Both the position numbers and the translations under genes were made by a program. From NCBI GenBank assembly GCA_943704525.1, contig CALSCQ010002206.1, forward strand, positions 1 to 27,888: a stretch of DNA of 27,888 nucleotides, written 5' to 3'. Every line of letters starts with the position of its first letter. The first letter of the stretch is position 1. The stretch is from Pigoraptor vietnamica (Eukaryota; Opisthokonta; Filasterea). Positions 1 to 9,100 of the stretch are shown here, in pieces. A model generated the notes under the pieces. The model did not search any database. It was not told the DNA's origin and saw nothing but the letters and a program-made list of their open reading frames with translations.

Positions 1-83
1 GGGGGAGGGGACAGTTGGTAATCTGTTTCCATCTTCGCACTCGAAGAACGCCACACTTAAGGCACTATCCCCTTCATTTTCAG

Positions 84-1730
84 CGCCCATTCACGACAAA
101 GGAGCTTCGCGCGCACATGGATGCGCACATGAACGAGCACGCGCAGTCACATGCGGCGGCGATGCCCTCCGATACTAAGGCAGCTGCTGTCCGCGCAAAG
201 AAGAAGAGTGCGCTGCGTGGAAAGCATGGAACGCTGACAACCGCCGACGTGCAATCGGAGGGCGAAGGGGCCGCTGCAGGAACGGCAACAGACAGTTCGC
301 GCTTACTGTTGTTGGGTTTTCGTGCCTATCGCTCCAAGAAGAAAAGGAAGGGCGTGCGCGCGGCGAAAGTGTACACGCTCGATCTCGACCGATTGCAGAG
401 CATTTCGAGGGACAAGTCGAGGGCTCCTCCGCCCAAGCGGTGAGTGTCTCGCTCTTTCTTAGTCCCGGTTTGGAGAGGGTGTCCTTGTGTGCGTGTGTGT
501 GTGTGTGCGTGCGGGTGTGTATCGTGTGTGCGCACGTGTATGTGCGTGCGCGCGTGTGTGGGCGCTTTTTTTCCCTGCGCGTTGACTCGCTCTGCGTTCT
601 CCGTGTCGTTACATCGCAGGGTGAACAAAACTCCTTTCCTCAAGCGAAACCTCGGCAAACACGGAACGAAAATATGGAAGTCGCGTACGTTCACGCGCGC
701 GTATGGGTACGAGCCCGAATTTGACGCAATGCGCGTGGTGTTCGCCGGTGAGAAGACGAATCCAGCGGCTCTCGCACCGGCCGATAAGCGTTTGGCGCGT
801 CCAAAGGGTCCACCGGCACACTCGCCGTTCAAGCGAAAGGGCAATCCACGCCGTCGACGCGACGAGGCTGTGGGCGCCGCGCGGAAAGAGTTCGCGCGCG
901 AATCACCGCCGGCACCCGCCGAAGGGTCCGAGAGCGCTGTGGGCGGCCGCCGAAAGCGAAAAGCCGGGCCAAGGGACGCGAGCGACGGCGAATTCGAGAT
1001 TCCCAAGGGGCACGAAACTCCAGCGGACGCGCCGCCCCCAAAGCGGCAACGCACGTCGCGCAAGGGTTCGCAGAGCGCACGCGCCAGAGAAAGTGCCAGT
1101 GGGACCGACGCAGCTCAGACAGAGGTGGAGTCGGGCGAAGGCGTTGGTGGCGAGGGTCTCTCCGCCGCGTCGCATAAGGGGACCGAGCAGAACGCGCCCG
1201 CCCCGGATGTCTCGGAGGAGGCGGAGGAGGTGGACAGTGCGCTGTTGGTGGCTTCGCGGCTTCCGAAAATGAGCCGTCGCGACCTCCTCGCGCGCCAGGC
1301 AGCGCTCGCTCTCGAGGCCGCGCGTGCGAAGGGCGGGTGGCGCTCGGACGCTTCGCCGCCGTCAGAGTCTGCCGCGCCGGCCCCACAGGTTAACGCAGCG
1401 GAGGCCACTCGTGGCAATGTCCCGGACGCACGACAATTGGCTGCGGAACATCAAGGGGCGGCGCGGGACTCTGCGTCTGTGGGTCCAACTCTCGCGGACG
1501 TGAATGCGCACGCCAACGCAGCTGCGGAATCAATGCCGAAGGCCGAGAATGCGACACAACCGACGCCCACTCGTCTGTCGGCGGGCCGTTCCCCCGCGAA
1601 GGTTTCGCGCATTTACGCGCAGCCGTTGCGCGTTCCTGTGTTTGCCGGCCTCGGTGCAAGTGTGCGGGGGCTGTCGAACCCGTTTGGGGCCGCGGGCGCA
1701 AGCGGCAGCTTTATCGTCGATGAAGGCTGA
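84..1730 (+). CDS. C-terminal part of a basic, probably nuclear protein (5' end outside window)
   Basis: Two exons, 84-439 and 620-1730, with a 180-nt GT-AG intron (GTGAGT donor, CGCAG acceptor, phase 2); 488 residues are visible. A TTTTCAG acceptor at 83 shows that the gene starts further left. The first residues, FTTKELRAHMDAHMNEH, look like the second half of a C2H2 zinc finger (hydrophobic, Leu, His, His); the cysteine pair would lie in the missing exon. Lys/Arg-rich stretches follow (RAKKKSALRG, RSKKKRKGVR, GRRKRKAG, PPKRQR), then a long Ala/Glu/Ser-rich low-complexity tail. Repeated bipartite basic patches suggest nuclear localisation and nucleic-acid or chromatin binding; that is inference. 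The segment LGKHGTKIWKSRTFTRAYGY just after the intron is the only other ordered-looking part. I do not recognise the family. It converges with POLG, 355 bp away. Confidence 0.75.
486..566. repeat. GT-rich intronic low-complexity tract
   Basis: Imperfect GTGT/GCGT repeats fill most of the only visible intron of the left-hand gene. It is non-coding; frames reading through it give Cys/Val-rich artefacts. Confidence 0.7.
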
Positions 1731-2085
1731 TGGGAACAATGCACGCGTCATAAATGGCTGTTGACCGGAGTCCCGCTGTTGGTGATGCACGGTGGGATGG
1801 TTTTTTTTTTTCCTTTTCACGCGTACGCTATAGCTGCGCGTGTCGCTATAGCTGCGCGTGTCGCTATAGCTGCGCGTGTCGCTATAGCTGCGCGTGTCGC
1901 TATGGCTGCGCGGGTCGCGTTGTGAGGGCGTCCACCTCATAGTGCTGGGAACACGAAAGACCGATGCTACGACGTGTCTATCGTGACGAAGGCGAGACGT
2001 GAGTATGATGTGGTGGGTTGCATGTAGGCGCTGTCAACAGACGCTGCTGTTTCCTCTCGTCGCGGCTTCATTCCCTCCACGCACT
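1731..2085. other. Intergenic space between convergent genes
   Basis: This 355-bp stretch separates the stop of the left gene (TGA, 1728-1730) from the stop of POLG (TAG, 2086-2088) and must hold both 3' UTRs. It contains a T-run (about 1800-1811) followed by an 18-bp minisatellite. I see no gene and no AATAAA-like signal of note. Confidence 0.7.
1827..1916. repeat. 18-bp minisatellite, 5 copies
   Basis: Five head-to-tail copies of the 18-mer GCTATAGCTGCGCGTGTC. The first four are identical and the fifth has two changes. Each copy includes the palindrome GCTATAGC. The array lies in the shared 3' region of two convergent genes, so it may be transcribed from both sides, but no protein-coding role is supported. 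Confidence 0.92.
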
Positions 2086-5000
2086 CTATTCTTCGCATTC
2101 ACTGCCAAAGGGCGAGTCGCGCGCTTCGTCCGCCGCGCCACGCTCCAGCACCCCCTTTGTGATTGCGATCGTGTCGTGGATGGTGTAGTCGTTGCCGGGA
2201 GGGACGGGGACGGCGTTGGAGGGCGATAGGCACGGATTGCGCACGTCCTTTCGCAAGACCTTGTCAATGTCGACCGCAGAGAAGAAGGCGGTGGACTGCG
2301 TGGAAGGAAGAGGAGGACGCGTGAGTGGTCGAGCGGCAGTGCACGCAGCAACTGCTCGGACGCAGGCCGCGTAGCAGAAACACATCACGCGCTCACACGC
2401 ACAGACCACACAGAACGCACGGGGGACACTCGTGCATTCCCGTTGCACACGCGCTCAAAGCACAAAACACACAAACACGCACAAGGCACAGAGCACACAA
2501 GGCACGCACACAAAAAAAAACACACAAAATCACACGAAACAACAATCACATTACACACCAGGGGCAGCTCGTCCATTCCCATCGAGTACGCGCACATGGC
2601 GCGAGCCCACAGGTGGGTGATCTGGAGCGCGAGTGCCGTGCGGTGTTCGTCCGCGGCGCTCGAGAGGTACCGTATCTCGTCGTGGGCGCCGAGGGCGAAG
2701 CGGCAATCGATGCCGAACTTGAGGGAGAGCCAGCGCATGGACACGAGCATGAGGTGCAAGAGATCGACGGGCGTGGACTGAACGACCCAATTCACGCGCA
2801 ACTGTGCGGCAACGGGAGGATGAGTCGAGACGAAAGAACATTGGCTTATTCGTAAGCGGGGGTGTATACGTGCGTGTGCGTCCATCAACATGTGGGTGTG
2901 TGCGAATTTGACGGCGAGTGGGTGCACAAGAGCGCATAACACTCTACGCACGACGCACAGAGACACAACAACCAACCTCGTCGACGTCCGCGTGCCCCTG
3001 CCGCAGCGAGTCGGGCATCTGACACCCCAGCACGGGCGTCAGCGACGCATTCTTCGCAATCCTCTCGAGGGCGTTGAACATGTGCGATTCCCTCCCTCCC
3101 TTCCACGCCTTGAACGTCTTGCGGTAGTGCGCAAGCCGCTTCGTCCCCTTCAGAACGGGCGACCGCTCCAATTTCTCGGGCGACGTAAAAGGGTTTTTCC
3201 TGCACCGCCGTTTGGTGTACGCGCGCGCCCTGTCGTCGAGATGGTACTGCTGTGTCCCTTTGGTCACTCGGAACAGTATCTTGGCACGTTCGCTCGCCGA
3301 CTCGTTCCGCACGGGCTTGTCCTTCCCTTCCACGTCCCTCTCCGCCAAAAACCGCGCAATCAGCGCCTCCGAGTGAGACTGCCCTGCGCCGTGCAAGCGC
3401 GCGTCGTCCAACAATTTGGCCTCGTCGCGACTGATCCCCAGCAGCCGCGCCGTCCGTGAGTGCACGTCGCTGCCCTCCTCCTCCTTCCCCTCAACCGCCA
3501 TGTACCCTATCGCCGTCGACCCGTGCATCCTCGCAAACGTCGCGTCCCCTATTACGGACGCAATCCACAGCTCTCCGCTGTCCACGTCCGCGCCGACAAA
3601 TCGGCGGCCCGGCGGTGCCACGACCCGCGCCTTGAGTTCAGAGCCGTTCCGCGTCTCCTCGGCGTTCCTCGCGACAAGCCAGAGGGGCTCGACCGGGCGC
3701 CGGGCGAGCGTTCCCGCCACCCGAATCTGCGGGAGTATAATGCCCACGTCTTCCGACACACCCGCGTTGCAGCCGGCCGGCATCACGTGCCGCAGCTTGG
3801 CGACGGGGACGACGAACGCATCCCTGACGCGCGCGCGAGTGCCCTTCCAGTCCCACTGGCGCAGGGTCGCCTCAAACAGCGTCCCGGCTTCGGCGCACTT
3901 CGATTTGAGCCTGTTCGTCCTTCCGAACTGCGCCAGCGTGTCCCTGTTGAGCGGGTCCGAGACAACACCTTGCACCGCGCCGTGCTCCAGGGGCTGACTG
4001 AGTGGCTGGTGGCCCATTCGCTCCGCCGCCGGCTTGTCGGGCGGCGGCGTGTCGCCCTTGGCTCGGGAATACTGTACGCGCGTGCCCCAGCCCTCGTCGT
4101 CTTTCTTCACAATCGGACGGTCGTTCCACGACAGCTGCAGAAGCACAGGCGTCAGAGGGTCCGTCGACGTAAGCCTGAATGGCGCCGCCCCCGCGTCGCC
4201 GCCGTCGAGCGTCAGCGTGCTTGCCACATCCTCATCACCTTCGTCGCAACGGCGATGGCGCCCCTCCGTGCACTCGACGCCCGTGAAGCACCGCAGCACC
4301 CACGACGGGAGGGTCGTCGGCCGGCCCTCCTGCGCGACGTGTGCGACGAGCGCCGCGAGCGTCTTGTCCCCCGCACCCTCGGTCCGGAGGCTGTCGGGCA
4401 CGTTGACGTCGGTCCTATCGAGCGACGAGAGCCACGGGTCCTCCTCGATCCCCTCCCGCTTCGACGCACACTCCCGGACAGTCCTGAGCATTTCACGCCA
4501 CAGAATGTCCCTGCACAGCGCCTCGTCCCTCGCCCACACGGCGTCGGCGCCCGCAACGTAGGCGGCCCACGAACTGTCGACCGTTATCAGCGAGCTGCCC
4601 AGCTCCAGGGTCGCCGCGCGGCTGACGGCGTGCGGGCACTTGCGCACAAACTGCCGGTGCACCGCGGCGTACACCGCGTGTGTCGCGGCAACGTCGTTCG
4701 CGCAGTAGCTGACGAGCTGTCCGAGATTCGAGCGGATGTCGTCGAGGCTTCCGTGCACAAAGACGTTGCGTTGCCCCTTCGACAGCCGCTTCCCGCAGTA
4801 GCGGCGGTACACGTGCGCGAGCGAGGAAGGCGACGAGCGCAGCTGCTGCGAGTGTCCGTCGTGGTCGTGGCCGTCGCCGACGGACCCCGTCCTCATGTGC
4901 GCTTGCCACTTTCCCCTCCGAAAGTCCGCCCGCCCACCGACGACCGTGTGCATCGCCATGGTGTCCACAAACCGCATCTGCGTGTCCGCGTCGAACACGT

Positions 5001-5778
5001 ACTCGTCAAGAATGCGCGCGCGGTCGTACGCTACGTTGTGGCCCACGATAATCCTCGGCGTGCGCAGGTGACCAAAGGGCACGAGCAGGCGCGCGTAGTC
5101 GTTTGCGCCGACGGAGGGGTCGAGCAATCGCGGGGACAGCCACACGTACCACGCGGCCTCGCTCGCAGCAACCGCCATCACCGCACACTTGCTGTCCTTC
5201 ACGCACACCTCCACGTCAAACACGAGCGCAGCGTCCGTGGGGTGCGGCACGTGCTCCGGTGCACATCTGGGAGCGTACCGGCACCAACCCGCACGGTCGA
5301 CCCGCCACTCGCTCGGAATCGCCGGAAGTTTTGCCCTCTCAAACTGCTCGCACAAGTACAAGTAATCCACGGAAACGACGTCGGCCATCTCGCGGAAGTG
5401 CGCGTTGAGGTTTCTGCTCTCCAGCGGGGGCAGGTCGAACTCCACGTGCGGCTGTTCCTTCGGCGGCGGGCTATCCTTGCTAACAATGTCTTGCAGTTCG
5501 AGATGCGCCATGGTTCGCAGCACGTCCTTCTCGGGCGTCTCTCGGAACACGCCGAAGACCTTCTCCTGCAAGCGGCGTGGAAGCAGCTGGATGAGCGTGC
5601 CCGGGTATCGCCGTGTGTCCGTGTGATCGGTGGGTAGGCGAGTCGCGGGCGGGCGGCGCGATTCGACAGCGCGCACGCCATAATGTCTTGCGGAGACGCG
5701 CGCACCGCACTGCGGCGCATGCGCACACGTGCGAAAAAGTGCGCGCATTTGCCCTATCCGAGGTCTGATTTTAAGCAA
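2086..5778 (-). CDS. POLG: Mitochondrial DNA polymerase gamma catalytic subunit
   Basis: Family A replicative polymerase of the mitochondrial genome (POLG in animals, MIP1 in yeast). Three exons, 5778-2977, 2801-2559 and 2295-2086, all phase 0, give 1,084 aa against about 1,240 in human. The start could be Met1 or Met11 (5748); the Met11 sequence MRALFRTCAHAP with many Arg and no acids looks like a mitochondrial presequence. Exonuclease motifs are intact: Exo I VFDVEV (D188, E190), Exo II GHNVAYDRA (D252), Exo III YCANDVAATH (D362). Polymerase motif A is GADVDSGELW (D731) and motif C is GAHDEIRYL (H974, D975, E976). The C-terminal FFSAVDIDKVLRK block matches POLG closely. Motif B is odd: R784 and K788 are kept but the two usual tyrosines (human Y951, Y955) are D792 and H796. 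The frame is otherwise open and well conserved, so it looks like a live gene. Confidence 0.96.
2455..2545. repeat. CA/A-rich tract in POLG intron 2
   Basis: Imperfect CACA/CACAAA repeats inside the 263-nt second intron of POLG (2296-2558). On the coding strand it reads as a GT-rich tract just downstream of the GTGTGT donor at 2558, so the donor itself grades into the repeat. Confidence 0.75.
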
Positions 5779-6121
5779 GCTCTAACTTTTAGAGCCCTGA
5801 CGTCAGTTGCGTCGTCGGACTCGGTAACAGTCAGCGTCGAAGATTCATGGCACCAGCACCAACACTCACATTGATTCAATCTCTCTCTCCAGACCACAAA
5901 CTCGCCCGTTGCTCAACTATTCTGTATTGTGTAGTTGCGAGCGTGAAGGAGCGGGGCAGATCTTTCAAAGGAATGCCCATAAGAGGCCTGGTGTCAGACG
6001 ACGCCTGGCACACACAGCACCGGAGATACAAAGACGCACGCGCACGCACGCGCAAAACGCAAGCGATACACGCAAGCACAAAGCTGCGCAAGCGAAGGAC
6101 TTCCAACGGCATCGCGCAGTC
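5779..6121. other. Intergenic region upstream of POLG
   Basis: 343 bp between the POLG start and the receptor stop codon (both minus-strand genes). It should hold the POLG promoter and the receptor 3' UTR. Visible content is the TGACGTCA site, a short CT run near 5880 and CGCACG-type repeats around 6034-6065. No gene is seen. Confidence 0.6.
5798..5805. promoter_or_regulatory. CRE-like palindrome TGACGTCA upstream of POLG
   Basis: A perfect TGACGTCA, the consensus for CREB/ATF-type bZIP factors, sits 19 bp before the first possible POLG start codon and about 50 bp before the second. Function is inferred from position only; a single 8-mer can occur by chance. Confidence 0.35.
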
Positions 6122-9100
6122 TCACGCGTCCGACTCATACGGCGGCGGTTGCGATTGTCCGCTGGCAACGCTCACAACCGACCCTGCTGGTCCCTGGAAC
6201 GCAAGCATCGAGCCCCCGGGACCCTCCCACGCCACAGCGACCGTCCCGACGACGTCTTCCCCCATGACTTCGTCGAAGGTCGGCGGCGCCGGGCCCTTCG
6301 GCAGCGGAATGTCGTAAGGTGGCGGCGCGTCACCGAGCCCACCGAGGGTCAGAGCCCTGTTCCGGGCACGGAACCGCGCCCTTGCGCGCTGCGCGGCCAC
6401 CGCCGCAACGACAGAGACAGCAATGACGATGGGAATCGCGAAGAAGAAAATGCGGACGGGCGACGAGTGGTGGCCGGTGTCGTTCACAAACGGCGACGCC
6501 TCAGACCAGCGCGGCCCGGCCTCAATCTTGGAAACCGATCCGCCGCACAGCGCCTCGATGGCAGCCTTGTTCTTCTCCAGCCGCGCCGCGACGACTGCGG
6601 GCTGCACGCCGGGCAGCGTCACCACAACGTCCGTTGCGGGCGTGCTCCGTCCAGAGTAGCGGTCGATCCAGTTGATGACGACAGAGACGGACGCGTCACG
6701 CCGCGCCTTCGCCGGCCCGGTGTAGATACGCCAGATAAGGTCAGCGAGGTCGCCGCGCTTCGCCGTGACCTGGTCGGGGTTCACGCCGTCCAGAACAATG
6801 CGGACAGCGCCCATGGGCAGCGCCCGCGGCATCGACGAGCCAGATCTGGAAAGCACGTCGAGCACCTCCGGAGGGATAGAGTACACGCGCACGAGGGGGT
6901 TCGCAGAGTTTCCGGCGCGGTCGTCGCAGCGGTACGTCACGACGAGGTCGGCCCGGTTGAGCACGAGCTTGGCCGTTATGCGGGACGTCACGTCGCCGTC
7001 CCTGCTGTCGTACGCGTGCACGTTCGGGTCCTTGAAGCCCGTCAGCTGCGAGGAGATACGCCAGACGAGCGGATCGCTGCCCTGGATGTAGAATATGGGC
7101 GGGTCGATGTCCGCACACGACGAGAAGCCGTTCCCGCGCGTGCCGTTCACGCACGTGCAGATGGCCTGCGGGGGCGACGACGCAGACGTGCGCACGCTGC
7201 AGACGGCGCTCTTGTGACACGTGACCTGGGCGCAGGGGTTCGACGCCGTCACAATCACGACGACCGTCGCGGATGCCGAGTTGCCCGCCGCGTCCTGCAC
7301 CGAGTACGTGACAAGAAAGCTGCCGACCGAGTTCGTGGGGAGGACGGCGGGATCGCGAACGACGCGTGAGGAAATGTCGCCGTCGTTGTTGTCCGTCGCA
7401 CCCACGACGACCGGGATGGCCGACGCGCCCATCGGCACAGACACCGACATCGGTTGCACGACGAGAACGGGGGCCGTAATGTCCCTGCACTCCCCGTTTG
7501 CGGTGGCCCGCGCGTAGCCATTGACGCACAGGCACACGCGCGTGCCCGCGGACCCGTAGCAAGACGAGTTGCGGGGGCATCCGCCGCTGCCGTCCAGGGA
7601 GCCGTCCGGACGCTCGAAGTTGTTGCCGCACACCTCGTAGTCGACGACCGTCACCGTCCGCGAGATTGCGCTGGCCGCGTTGCCGGTCAAATCCGCCGCA
7701 GTGTACGTGAGCGTGTACGTCCCCGGAACCTGCACATTGACCTTGCCAGCGACAGCGACGGACGCAGACACGTCCCCGTCGACCGGGTCCATGGCCGATG
7801 CGCCGGGGTCCTCAAACGGTTGACCCTTCACCACAACCATCGCCGCAGGTCCGATCAGCGTCAGCATCGGCGCTGTCGCGTCGACACACTTGCCCCCAGA
7901 CACCACAAACCCCGCGAGGCACGTGCACGTCGGCCCAGTGACGGAGTCGCTGCACGTGGCAAAGCGGTCGCACGTCTTGCCGTTGCACGCACCGGGATCG
8001 TCGACGACGACCACGCGCGTCTCGACGACATTGTTGCCAGCGTGGTCCGAGACGGAATAGCGGAGGTTGTACGCGTCCACGACGCTTGCGTTCACGCTTC
8101 CCGAGACGGTGACTGCAGACGTGATGTCGCCGTCGACATTGTCGTGCGCCGAGAATCCCGGTTCGACGTACGCGCCGCCCACATGAACCACGACGACGGG
8201 CGATCCAAAGAGGATGAGGTGCGGCGGGCGCGTGTCGCCCCCAATGTCGTCGACGAGAATGCCCTTGATGTCCACAAACGACCCCGTGTCCGACGGGCGG
8301 TACCACCCCTCGAGCCGCCGAAGCCCCGCAATGGCCTTCGGAGGGGTTGCCCAGTAGTAATCGCTCGGGTGCTCGTCGGCCTTCATCGTGAACGTCCCGC
8401 CGGGAAACGACCCGTTCGCAGATCGGAACGACACAGCGCCCGTCACGTCCCGGAACGCAAACGCATACGGAGGCGACCCCGCCCACCGCACAATCGGGGC
8501 ATCGAGCGTGCCGCGCACCAACAGAGAGCCCGACTCGATCCACTGCATGTTCTGGCGGAAACGCGTCCACACGCGGTACTTGCCCAGCGGTGAGGCGTCA
8601 GCGGGCGCAATAGCGTCGCGCAGCTGTCCTACGGTCAGTGCGCGCCAGAACGGCGTGCGCGACGAGACCTGAACAGAATTGTCCGGACCGACCGTCCCGA
8701 CGACGACGCGGGAAAACTGCGCCGTGTGCGAGTCGGGAGCAGACGTCCGCAGGCCAAAGAGCTCGAGCGTGTGCCATCCCACGGACAGGCGGGCCGCCAC
8801 GCCGTTGATGGGCGCACTGCCGTTGAACGAGTTGGGGCGGGTCGCAACGGCGTAAGGCTGGAACGCGGCCGCGCGTCCATCGAGAAGGACCAGCGCGCCG
8901 CCGTCCATGCCGAGCGAAAAGCGGAAGCGCCACTCTGCAAGCGACGGCGTCGGCTCGTAAAATCGGACGGTGATTCGGTAGAGGACGGGGGAGAGCGTCG
9001 CGGCGCACACGGCCAGCGACGAGAAGGGCGAGAGCGTGTCCACGCGGCGAATGCAGAAGTTCTCGGGCTGTCCCGCCGAGCGATACAGATCGACCATGGC

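Noticed and set aside
3460-5637. 725-codon open frame antisense to POLG
   Set aside because: It lies opposite a conserved POLG exon, is Arg/Val/His-rich with no domain, and is explained by GC-biased third positions.
2086-5778. Bacterial or plastid-type DNA polymerase I
   Set aside because: POLG-specific blocks (GADVDS, GAHDEIRYL, FFSAVDID) and presequence are present; no 5'-3' exonuclease domain.
5909-8593. Long plus-strand frames across the receptor exon 7
   Set aside because: Antisense shadows of the Ig/EGF-coding exon; composition is Arg-rich and no motif is present.
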